A stretch of 64,000 bases of DNA, from the NCBI GenBank assembly GCA_902597545.1, contig CACJYD010000006.1:1-64000 (forward strand), in the 5' to 3' direction. The translations under genes and the position numbers were made by a program. How positions within the stretch are numbered: the stretch's first letter is position 1; each line of letters starts with the position of its first letter. The notes under the pieces were generated by a model, which saw only the letters and a program-made list of their open reading frames with translations, had not been told where the DNA came from and ran no database searches. This DNA is from an uncultured Bacteroidota bacterium (GTDB taxonomy: Bacteria; Bacteroidota; Bacteroidia; Flavobacteriales; Flavobacteriaceae). Of the stretch, positions 55,729 to 63,186 are shown piece by piece.

Positions 55729-57192
55729 ATGGATTATTCAATTATATTTCCAAATCAACTTTTTAAAAATTCGGAACTATTATCAAATTCTAAAAAAATC
55801 ATTTTAGTTGAGGAATTTCTTTTTTTTAAGCATTATAAATTTCATAAACAAAAAATTCTATTTCATAGAATGAGTATGAAATCTTATAAATTATTCCTTG
55901 AGGACAAAGGTTATGATGTTAGGTATATTGAATCGACCGAGAGTAATTCTGACATTAGAGAGCTAATTGAAACATTGGATATAAATAAAATTAAAATTTA
56001 TAATCCAGTTGATAATTGGCTTTCAAAGAGGATCAGCCAAAGTTGTTCAAAAAAAAATATTCAAATTGAAACATATGAAAATCCATTATTTATTAATAAT
56101 AATGATGATTTAAATACATTTTTTAGAACAGACAAAAAAAAGTTTTTTCAGACAGCTTTTTACAAACAACAAAGAATTAAAATGGATATAATGATGATTT
56201 CTGATAAACCTGAGGGTGGAAAGTGGACCTATGATGATCAAAACAGAGAAAAGTATCCAAAAGATAAGACCCCACCAAAAATTGATTTTCCTGTAAAAAA
56301 TCAACTTTACTTTGAATCTATTGACTACGTGAATAAGAATTTTGGTGATAATTTTGGTTTAATTAATGATGAAATACTTTACCCTTATGATTTTAATACA
56401 GCTAATAACTGGCTTGATAATTTTTTAAAGACAAGATTCTATGAATTTGGACCTTATGAAGATGCTGTTTTAAAAGAAAAATCTATTTTGAATCATAGTG
56501 TTCTTTCTCCACTTATTAATGTAGGATTAATTAATCCAAGAGATTTAATCAAAAAAATTCTATCATTTTATTATGAAAACAATATTCCGATCAATTCGAC
56601 TGAGGGATTTATTAGGCAAATTATAGGCTGGAGAGAATTTATAAGGGGTGTATATATTTCAAAAGGAACTGAAGAGAGAAATAAAAACTTTTGGAACTTT
56701 AAAAGAAAAATTCCAAAATCTTTTTATGATGGAACCACCGGGATTGAACCAGTAGATGATACCATAAAAAAAATAAATGAATCTGGATATGCAAATCATA
56801 TTGAAAGATTAATGATAATTGGAAACTTCATGCTTCTTTGTGAATTTGATCCAGATGAAGTTTATAAATGGTTTATGGAATTATTTATAGATTCATATGA
56901 TTGGGTGATGGTTCCAAATGTATATGGTATGAGTCAATTTGCTGATGGCGGATTAATGTCAACAAAACCATACATTAGTGGAAGTAGTTATGTATTAAAA
57001 ATGAGTAATTATAAAAAAGGTGATTGGTGTCCAATATGGGATTCCCTATTTTGGAATTTTATAGATAAAAAAAGAGATTTTTTTACTACAAATCCTAGAA
57101 TGAGAATGCTTGTCAGCTCATTTGATAGAATGAATATTCAAAAAAAAGAACTACTTATTAAAACAGCAAACGATTTTATTGATGATCTGTAA
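55729..57192 (+). CDS. CryB/FeS-BCP-type cryptochrome-photolyase without the Fe-S cysteines
   Basis: The 487-aa protein has the N-terminal DPRP domain (YSIIFPNQLFKNSELL, FHRMSMKSYKLFLEDKGYDV) and an FAD domain with TEGFIRQIIGWREFIRGVY, ESGYANHIERLMIIGNFM and PNVYGMSQFADGGLM. The family normally carries four cysteines for a [4Fe-4S] cluster, including a CxxC near the end. Here that region reads MSNYKKGDWCPIW, and the whole protein has only three Cys. A cluster is therefore unlikely. Function may be photoreceptor or (6-4)/CPD repair. Confidence 0.92.
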   Translation: MDYSIIFPNQLFKNSELLSNSKKIILVEEFLFFKHYKFHKQKILFHRMSMKSYKLFLEDKGYDVRYIESTESNSDIRELIETLDINKIKIYNPVDNWLSKRISQSCSKKNIQIETYENPLFINNNDDLNTFFRTDKKKFFQTAFYKQQRIKMDIMMISDKPEGGKWTYDDQNREKYPKDKTPPKIDFPVKNQLYFESIDYVNKNFGDNFGLINDEILYPYDFNTANNWLDNFLKTRFYEFGPYEDAVLKEKSILNHSVLSPLINVGLINPRDLIKKILSFYYENNIPINSTEGFIRQIIGWREFIRGVYISKGTEERNKNFWNFKRKIPKSFYDGTTGIEPVDDTIKKINESGYANHIERLMIIGNFMLLCEFDPDEVYKWFMELFIDSYDWVMVPNVYGMSQFADGGLMSTKPYISGSSYVLKMSNYKKGDWCPIWDSLFWNFIDKKRDFFTTNPRMRMLVSSFDRMNIQKKELLIKTANDFIDDL

Positions 57193-57194
57193 TT

Positions 57195-57464
57195 ATGAAT
57201 GAGATAAATATTAATAGAATCATTGAAATGGCTTGGGAAGATAGAACTACGTTTGATGCAATCAAAAAACAGTTTGGGGTTTCTGAGAGTGAGGTTATAA
57301 AAATAATGCGAAATAACCTTAAAAAATCAAGTTTTAGACTGTGGAGAAAAAGAGTTAGCGGAAGAAAAACCAAACATTTAAAAATTTTAGAAAATGAAGG
57401 TTTAAAAACATTGAGATTTAAATGCTCGCGGCAAAAAAATATCTCAAATAATAAAATTACTTAA
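57195..57464 (+). CDS. TIGR03643/DUF2805-family small protein
   Basis: The 89-aa protein has the family N terminus INRIIEMAWEDRTTFDAIKKQFGVSESEVIKIMRNNL, helix-turn-helix-like in spacing, then SSFRLWRKRVSGRKTKHLK. Such proteins are commonly adjacent to photolyase/cryptochrome genes. It may bind nucleic acid, but that is inference. It starts 2 bases after the CryB gene and overlaps convergent murA by 8 bases. Confidence 0.85.
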   Translation: MNEININRIIEMAWEDRTTFDAIKKQFGVSESEVIKIMRNNLKKSSFRLWRKRVSGRKTKHLKILENEGLKTLRFKCSRQKNISNNKIT

Positions 57465-58767
57465 TCCTTTCTATTGATGCTCCAATATTCTGGAGTCTTT
57501 CATCAATGTTTTCATATCCCCTGTCAATTTGTTCAATGTTGTCAATGACACTTGTTCCATCAGCAGATAGTGCAGCAATTAATAGTGAAATTCCTGCCCT
57601 AATATCTGGGGATGTCATTTTTGTTGCCTTAAGACTCGATTTAAAATTATGTCCTATCACTACAGCACGGTGAGGATCACACAAAATTATTTTAGCACCC
57701 ATGTCTATAAGCTTATCAACAAAAAACAATCTACTCTCGAACATCTTTTGATGAATTAATACACTACCTTTTGCCTGAGTAGCAACCACCAAAACAATAC
57801 TAATTAAATCTGGTGTGAACAGAGGCCATGGGCCATCAGAAATAGTCAATACACTACCATCAATGTTATTCTGAATTTCATAACCGTTCATGTGAGGTGG
57901 AATTCTAATACTATTTTCAGTTTTTTCAATGTTAATTCCAAGTTTGGAGAATACGTTTAAAATTTGATCTAATATTTTAATTTCTACTCCATTTATTGTT
58001 ATGTCACTTTTTGTCAAGGCTGCCAAGCCAATCCAACTACCAATTTCAATCATATCAGGTTGTATTTTATGGTCACAACCTGAAAGTTCTTTTACGCCAT
58101 TAATTTTTAACAAATTTGAGCCAATACCAGAAATTTTACCACCCATGGCATTTATCATACTACAGAGTTGCTGAATGTAAGGCTCGCACGCTGCATTATA
58201 TATGGTTGTTTCACCATTTGCAAGAGCAGCAGTCATAATAATATTTGCTGTACCTGTAACTGAGGGTTGATCCAATAAAATATAAGAACCCTTAAGTTTA
58301 TTTGCAGTTACATTATACCGGTAATTTTTATTATCATATTTGAAATTCGCTCCTAATTTCACAAGACCCTCAAAATGTGTGTCTAACTTTCTTCTACCAA
58401 TTTTATCACCCCCAGGCTTTGGTATTGATGCTTTACCAAATCTGGATAGTAATGGCCCAATTATCATAATCGAACCTCTAAGTCCTTTAGCTTTTGTCTC
58501 AAAATCAATTGTGTTTAAATAATCTAAATCAATATTTTTTGATTCAAAAGAATATTTATTTTGATTTATTTTTTTTACTGTAACTCCCAAGTTATCAAGC
58601 AAATCAATCAATCTATTAACATCGATAATATTAGGAATATTATCAATTGTTACAATTTTCTCTGTTAATAGCACAGCACTTATGACTTGAAGAGCCTCAT
58701 TTTTTGCACCTTGAGGTATAATTACTCCTGACAAGTTATTACCTCCTTTAACTTTAAAAGTTCCCAT
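57457..58767 (-). CDS. murA: UDP-N-acetylglucosamine 1-carboxyvinyltransferase
   Basis: First committed step of peptidoglycan synthesis. The 436-aa protein has PQGAKNEALQVISAVL (active Lys ~22) and TKAKGLRGSIMIIGPLL. At the position of the usual catalytic Cys loop (PGGCxIG) it reads PKPGGDKIGRRKLDTH, so Asp ~121 stands where Cys115 does in E. coli. The C-terminal PDIRAGISLLIAALSADG is intact. Asp at this position is known to give fosfomycin insensitivity in other bacteria. It shares one base with the DUF4290 gene upstream. Confidence 0.96.
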   Translation of the reverse strand: MGTFKVKGGNNLSGVIIPQGAKNEALQVISAVLLTEKIVTIDNIPNIIDVNRLIDLLDNLGVTVKKINQNKYSFESKNIDLDYLNTIDFETKAKGLRGSIMIIGPLLSRFGKASIPKPGGDKIGRRKLDTHFEGLVKLGANFKYDNKNYRYNVTANKLKGSYILLDQPSVTGTANIIMTAALANGETTIYNAACEPYIQQLCSMINAMGGKISGIGSNLLKINGVKELSGCDHKIQPDMIEIGSWIGLAALTKSDITINGVEIKILDQILNVFSKLGINIEKTENSIRIPPHMNGYEIQNNIDGSVLTISDGPWPLFTPDLISIVLVVATQAKGSVLIHQKMFESRLFFVDKLIDMGAKIILCDPHRAVVIGHNFKSSLKATKMTSPDIRAGISLLIAALSADGTSVIDNIEQIDRGYENIDERLQNIGASIERIK

Positions 58768-59405
58768 TATTTTCTCTTAAAATTTCTATATGGTTTTTTT
58801 CCTTTTTTGGGAGATTTGGAAAACTTTTTAGTGGATAGACTAATTAGATCTTTTGAGTCAGTCAGTGGTTTTGTATGTTTATCAAGAGTTATTTTTCCAT
58901 CTGATAGTTCTAACATATGATTAAATATAATTGAATCATCAACAGAGTCTTTGTTCCATCTTAAAAAACACTTTTTCATATGGTTTGCAATAACATAAAT
59001 TAATTCTGTTTTCATATCACCATCCTCCCAATTTGCTGCAACATCAATCATTTTTTTTATTGTATTTCCATAAAATCTATATTTGGGATAGTTCTGAGGA
59101 TAATTTAGTCTTTCTGGCTTTTCTTCAAATATTTCCTTTGATGGTTTTGGAAAAGGAGAGTCAACATCCAAATTAAATTCTGACATTATAAAAAGCTGAT
59201 CCCATAATTTATGTTGAAAATCAGGAACGTCCCTTAAATGTGGATTTAAATTACCCATTACACCAATGATTGCCTTAGCCATTTTATTCCTTTCATTTTT
59301 ATCTGAACAAGCTACAGCTTGATTAACCATTTTTTGAATATGTCTACCATATTCAGGTATGATTAAATCTATTCTTTCAGTATTGTACTCAAGAGAATCT
59401 ATCAA
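58767..59405 (-). CDS. DUF4290 protein
   Basis: The 212-aa soluble helical protein begins LEYNTERIDLIIPEYGRHIQKMV, which matches DUF4290 of Bacteroidota. A conserved block AIIGVMGNLNPHLRDVPDFQHKLWDQLFIM follows and the C-terminal tail is very basic (KKFSKSPKKGKKPYRNFKRK). The function is unknown. Its stop shares one base with the murA start, a linkage conserved in this group, so a cell-wall or growth role is possible. Confidence 0.88.
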   Translation of the reverse strand: MIDSLEYNTERIDLIIPEYGRHIQKMVNQAVACSDKNERNKMAKAIIGVMGNLNPHLRDVPDFQHKLWDQLFIMSEFNLDVDSPFPKPSKEIFEEKPERLNYPQNYPKYRFYGNTIKKMIDVAANWEDGDMKTELIYVIANHMKKCFLRWNKDSVDDSIIFNHMLELSDGKITLDKHTKPLTDSKDLISLSTKKFSKSPKKGKKPYRNFKRK

Positions 59406-59442
59406 AGTATTTTATTTGACGATAAAAGTAAAGATTTTTTCA

Positions 59443-59727
59443 CTACAAAGAAATAATTCCATCAATTTTAGATATATCTAAGTATTTTGCTATTACTTCA
59501 TCTGGATTTTTCATAAACTTAACTATCGTAATACTAAGATAACTCTTATTTGAGGACTCTTTTAAGGTAAGTTTGCAAAGATTTAAATCAAATTTTGATA
59601 ACAATTCTTCCTTTTTCTTTGTTTCATTTACAATGATAAATTTATATATATATTCTGACGGCCAATTCTGATATTTTTCGAGATCATTTTTTAATTTTTG
59701 GTAATCTTTTTTGGATGAATCAGCCAT
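59443..59727 (-). CDS. DUF493 (YbeD-like) protein
   Basis: The 94-aa protein resembles DUF493, a small alpha-beta family. WPSEYIYKFIIVNETKKKEELLSKF and SSNKSYLSITIVKFMKNPDEVIAKYLDIS (the V…Y… pattern of the beta sheet) fit the family. A regulatory ligand-binding role is suggested for related proteins; nothing specific can be said here. It precedes DUF4290 and murA on the same strand. Confidence 0.82.
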   Translation of the reverse strand: MADSSKKDYQKLKNDLEKYQNWPSEYIYKFIIVNETKKKEELLSKFDLNLCKLTLKESSNKSYLSITIVKFMKNPDEVIAKYLDISKIDGIISL

Positions 59728-59731
59728 TTAT

Positions 59732-59739
59732 CAAATATA
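59732..59739 (-). promoter_or_regulatory. Candidate -7 box for the DUF493/DUF4290/murA unit
   Basis: On the minus strand TATATTTG is a perfect TAnnTTTG just before the DUF493 ATG. The -33 position is A-rich rather than TTTG. Confidence 0.4.
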
Positions 59740-59756
59740 GTAACAAATTATAGTTA

Positions 59757-59764
59757 TATTTTTG
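59757..59764 (+). promoter_or_regulatory. Candidate -7 box for the AAA ATPase/fmt unit
   Basis: TATTTTTG matches TAnnTTTG, 20 bases before the ATPase ATG. No matching -33 TTTG was seen. Confidence 0.4.
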
Positions 59765-59784
59765 TATCTGAATGAACAAAGTTT

Positions 59785-60309
59785 ATGAGTAAGATACTTA
59801 TCACAGGAGGTCCTGGAACTGGTAAAACATCTCTAATCAATTGGATGCAAGAACATGGATATTTTTGTTCCAAAGAAATAGTCAGGGAGATTACAAAAAG
59901 AAAGAGAGAGGATGGACATGATCAATACTTTCTCTCTGATCCACTGAATTTTAGTATTGAATTATTTGATAAAAGATTTGAGGAATACAAAAAAAATTAC
60001 AATTCAGATTATATATTTTATGATAGAGGTCCATTGGATGTTCTAGCATATTTGGATTTTAAAAATATTAAAATACCGAATGATTTAAATAATAAGGCAA
60101 AGTCTATTAATTATGATTTATCATTTATCTTACATCCTTGGCAAGATATATATATAAATGATGATGTTAGATATGAAACCTTTTCTGAATGTGAAGAAAT
60201 TCATAAAAACCTATTTAATAAATACAAAGAATTCAATATTAAATTAATATCTGTACCTAATTGTTCTGTGGAAAAGAGATTTGATTTTATAAAGAAATAT
60301 TTGAATTAA
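59785..60309 (+). CDS. AAA_28/NadR-like P-loop ATPase
   Basis: The 174-aa protein starts with LITGGPGTGKTSLINWMQEHG (Walker A), then KEIVREITKRKREDGHDQY, and a DYIFYDRGPLDVLAYLDF block characteristic of the AAA_28 family. Relatives phosphorylate or bind nucleotides, but this one is unassigned. It is one base upstream of fmt on the same strand, so it is likely co-transcribed with fmt and yqgE. Confidence 0.85.
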   Translation: MSKILITGGPGTGKTSLINWMQEHGYFCSKEIVREITKRKREDGHDQYFLSDPLNFSIELFDKRFEEYKKNYNSDYIFYDRGPLDVLAYLDFKNIKIPNDLNNKAKSINYDLSFILHPWQDIYINDDVRYETFSECEEIHKNLFNKYKEFNIKLISVPNCSVEKRFDFIKKYLN

Positions 60310-60310
60310 A

Positions 60311-61249
60311 ATGAAAAATTCATTTAAAATAATTTTTATGGGAACCCCAGACTTTGCAATACCAAGTCTAGATTCATTATACAAATCACAACACAACTTA
60401 TGTTGTGTTGTTACTGCAGCTGATAAAAAACAAGGAAGAGGATTGAAAGTAGTTAGTAGTCCTGTAAAAAATTATTGTTTAAAAAATACAATTAAGGTTA
60501 TTCAACCTGAAAATTTTCACAGCCAAGAGTTTCTTAATGAGATTATTGGTTACAAACCAGATATAATTGTTGTAGTTGCTTTCAAAATATTGCCAAAAAA
60601 ACTATGGGAAATACCAAAATTAGGTACCATTAATATTCATGCATCAATATTACCAAATTTAAGAGGAGCTGCTCCCATCAATTGGGCAATAATTAATGGA
60701 TTAAAAAAAACAGGGCTGACTAGTTTTTTTATTAATGAGGGTGTGGATACTGGAGATATTATTAAGATTAAAGAAATAAAGATCAATGAAGATGATAATT
60801 TTGGTTCTTTATATGACAGGTTGAGGAGTTTAAGTGGGAACTTTATACTAGACACCATAGATGAAATACAAAAGGTTAACGGTAAACCTCAAGTAAATAC
60901 TAAAGATTTATTAACTGCTCCTAAATTAAATAAAGAAAACACAAAAATAAACTGGCTTGAAGATGGAAAAAAAATTGTAAAAAAAATCAAGGGTCTATCC
61001 CCAATTCCAGGTGCTTGGTCTAGAATAAAAGATTCTAATAAAATTATCAAAATTTATGATTCTTTATTTCATGAATTAAATCATGATTTTGAAATTGGAA
61101 AAATGTATATAGAAAGTAGTAATAAATTGATGGTAGCTGTTAAAAAGGGGGCTATAGAAGTTTTAAGTTTAAAAATAGAGGGGAAAAAAAGAATCTCTGG
61201 ACTAGATTATATTAACGGACTTAAAAATAAAACCATAAAACTTATATAA
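60311..61249 (+). CDS. fmt: Methionyl-tRNA formyltransferase
   Basis: Formylates initiator Met-tRNA. The 312-aa protein has IIFMGTPDFAIPSLDSLY, QGRGLKVVSSPVKNY, the catalytic HASILPNLRGAAPINWAIINGLKKTG, NEGVDTGDII and a C-terminal OB-fold region. It is complete. The gene is followed directly by yqgE with no gap. Confidence 0.97.
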   Translation: MKNSFKIIFMGTPDFAIPSLDSLYKSQHNLCCVVTAADKKQGRGLKVVSSPVKNYCLKNTIKVIQPENFHSQEFLNEIIGYKPDIIVVVAFKILPKKLWEIPKLGTINIHASILPNLRGAAPINWAIINGLKKTGLTSFFINEGVDTGDIIKIKEIKINEDDNFGSLYDRLRSLSGNFILDTIDEIQKVNGKPQVNTKDLLTAPKLNKENTKINWLEDGKKIVKKIKGLSPIPGAWSRIKDSNKIIKIYDSLFHELNHDFEIGKMYIESSNKLMVAVKKGAIEVLSLKIEGKKRISGLDYINGLKNKTIKLI

Positions 61250-61795
61250 TTGAATAAAGGAAAGATTTTAGTTTCTAATTTTACTATTTTGAATGATCTT
61301 GAATTTAACAAGTCCGTAATAATTATTGTTAAAGATGATGAAGAGGCTACCATTGGATTTATACTTAATAAAAAATCAAAATATATTATCTCAGATTTGA
61401 ATGAGTCATGTAAAGGATTAGATTTATCAATTTATGAAGGGGGTCCAGTTGCAATGGATTCAATACATTTCATACACAAAAAGTGTAAGTTCTTGAATGA
61501 TAGTATTAAAATAACTGATGACTTATATTGGGGAATGAATTTCAAATTAGCTGTAGAATTATTAAAGGAAGATAAAATAAGTAAAAATGATATTAAATTT
61601 TTCCTAGGATATTCTGGATGGGAAAAAAATCAATTAAAAGGTGAATTAGATGAAAACTCATGGTTGCTATCGAACAATTTCAAAACTAAAGATATATTGA
61701 AAACGTCAAATCTATTTTGGAAAAAAAAAATCAACGAATTTGGCGAGTACTATAAAATTTGGTCTAATTCACCAGATAACCCTAATCTCAACTAA
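61250..61795 (+). CDS. YqgE/AlgH family protein
   Basis: 181 aa starting at TTG 61250 directly after the fmt stop. GKILVSNFTILNDLEFNKSVIII…GFILNKKS and SIYEGGPVAMDSIHFIH and FFLGYSGWEKNQLKGELDENSWLL are the YqgE/AlgH marks. The function is not known despite wide distribution. It converges on the aminotransferase gene with an 8-base overlap. Confidence 0.9.
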   Translation: MNKGKILVSNFTILNDLEFNKSVIIIVKDDEEATIGFILNKKSKYIISDLNESCKGLDLSIYEGGPVAMDSIHFIHKKCKFLNDSIKITDDLYWGMNFKLAVELLKEDKISKNDIKFFLGYSGWEKNQLKGELDENSWLLSNNFKTKDILKTSNLFWKKKINEFGEYYKIWSNSPDNPNLN

Positions 61796-62615
61796 TAAAA
61801 TTATTAAGCATAGTTATTATTTTTTTTGTTTTACTGCAATCATAATCCTTTTTTCGAAACTTGGTTACAGAAAAAATACCTTGAGCTATGTTTGTTCCAA
61901 AAATTTCATCAGATTGAGTTATATCGAAAGTTGATAAATCTTGTTCACATAGTTCAAATGAGCTACTGGATAAAATTTTAAATAAATTCTTTCTTAAAAC
62001 TCCATTCAAACATCCAGATTTTAAAGTTGGTGTATAAATTTTTTCATCTTTGATTATAAAAAGGTTTGAATTTATAAATTCAGAAACTAATTTATCCTTA
62101 TTAAGAAGAATACAATTATCAAATCCATTTTCACTAGCATATATTGACGCAACTACATTTATAATTTTGTTATTTGTCTTAATGGATGAAATTAATTGGT
62201 TATCTAAGTAATAGTCCTTGTACAGATCAACTTCATAATGACCTTTATTTAATTCGTAAGTATTGTAGTTTATCGATTCGCAAGAGATAATAAATGATGG
62301 CGTATTTTTTTTAGGTTTATATTTTCCACCTGAAAATCTAAATATATTAATTCTTATTCTAGAATTTCTAGTTTGAGAAATACTATTATGAATTTTAATA
62401 ATATTTTCCTTAAAAAATTCAGGTGTATATTTATCTGGAATATCTAGCCTAATAATTCTCATAGAGGACATAAGTCTAAAGTAATGATCTTCCCAAAATA
62501 AAATTTTGTCATTAAAAATAATTAGAGTTTCAAAAACAGCATCGCCATAAAGAAACGCTCTATTATTAATTAATTGATCTGAAAGATCAGTAATCTTACC
62601 GTTAAAATTAATCAT
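61788..62615 (-). CDS. Class IV aminotransferase (PabC/BCAT-like)
   Basis: The 275-aa PLP enzyme of fold type IV has NNRAFLYGDAVFETLIIFN (Arg/Tyr motif), SSMRIIRLDIP, the PLP Lys in SSIKTNNKIINVVAS (~155) and the C-terminal SGCLNGVLRKNL. Members are aminodeoxychorismate lyases, branched-chain or D-amino-acid aminotransferases. The short length and LYGDAVFET pattern lean toward PabC, and folate genes are elsewhere in the window, but the substrate is not settled. Confidence 0.87.
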   Translation of the reverse strand: MINFNGKITDLSDQLINNRAFLYGDAVFETLIIFNDKILFWEDHYFRLMSSMRIIRLDIPDKYTPEFFKENIIKIHNSISQTRNSRIRINIFRFSGGKYKPKKNTPSFIISCESINYNTYELNKGHYEVDLYKDYYLDNQLISSIKTNNKIINVVASIYASENGFDNCILLNKDKLVSEFINSNLFIIKDEKIYTPTLKSGCLNGVLRKNLFKILSSSSFELCEQDLSTFDITQSDEIFGTNIAQGIFSVTKFRKKDYDCSKTKKIITMLNNFIS

Positions 62616-62624
62616 TAAAAAAAG

Positions 62625-63008
62625 TTAAGAGGATCCAAGAACTTGTTTTAAATCAGCAATTTGACTTTCCCAAAGCATTTTTGATTCCTCAACTTCATCT
62701 TCTTCGGAAAAATCTGTTACCATTAATGAAACATCTTTAGTTAATTCATCAACAACAATCTTTATTTCAAAATAATAATTATCATCTTCTTCTAACCATT
62801 TAAATTTGACAAACTGATTGTTCTTAGAAGAAATTAATTCAGCTTGTTCCTCAACACCATCCCAAAAAAAGGAGAATATTTTTCCTCTAGAGTTAACATT
62901 ATCAGCATACCATTCAGAAAGACTCGAAGCGCTTGAAATATACTGATATAACATGTTTGGTGAGGCCTGTATAGGAAATTCAAGTTCATATTTAATTTTA
63001 TCTGACAT
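62625..63008 (-). CDS. START-like (AHSA1-type) domain protein
   Basis: The 127-aa protein has the SRPBCC helix-grip fold. YELEFPIQASPNMLYQYISSASSLSEWYADNVNSRGKIFSFFWDGVEEQAELI matches the START-like family of Bacteroidota, with FVKFKWLEEDDNYYFEIKI following. The binding partner is unknown. It lies upstream of the aminotransferase on the same strand with a 9-base gap. Confidence 0.85.
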   Translation of the reverse strand: MSDKIKYELEFPIQASPNMLYQYISSASSLSEWYADNVNSRGKIFSFFWDGVEEQAELISSKNNQFVKFKWLEEDDNYYFEIKIVVDELTKDVSLMVTDFSEEDEVEESKMLWESQIADLKQVLGSS

Positions 63009-63070
63009 CTCAAGGCAATATATATATTAAAATTGAACTTCAAAAGAAAAAATATTTTTTTTCTTTCATG

Positions 63071-63101
63071 TTTGACTCTTCTTATTTAGTTTATATATTT
63101 G
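63071..63101 (+). promoter_or_regulatory. tRNA-Met promoter, Bacteroidota type
   Basis: TTTG at 63071-63074, a 19-base spacer, then TATATTTG at 63094-63101. The tRNA begins 11 bases later. Both boxes match the consensus. Confidence 0.78.
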
Positions 63102-63112
63102 AGCCTCAATTT

Positions 63113-63186
63113 GGCGAGGTAGCTCAGGCGGTTAGAGCGTCGGATTCATAACCCGGAGGTCGGGAGTTCAAGTCTCCCCCTCGCTA
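63113..63186 (+). tRNA. tRNA-Met (CAT), probably elongator
   Basis: The 74-base cloverleaf begins GGCGAGG and ends CCTCGCT plus A, with anticodon CAT. Position 1:72 is G-U and the anticodon stem lacks three consecutive G-C pairs at its base, so it is not the initiator. There is an A31-C39 mismatch. A tRNA-Ile2 with CAT is the alternative and cannot be excluded by sequence alone. The 3' three bases overlap the hisS stop on the other strand. Confidence 0.9.

Noticed and set aside
63113-63186. Initiator tRNA-fMet
   Set aside because: The 1:72 position is G-U rather than an unpaired C-A type, and the three G-C pairs typical of the initiator anticodon stem are not complete.
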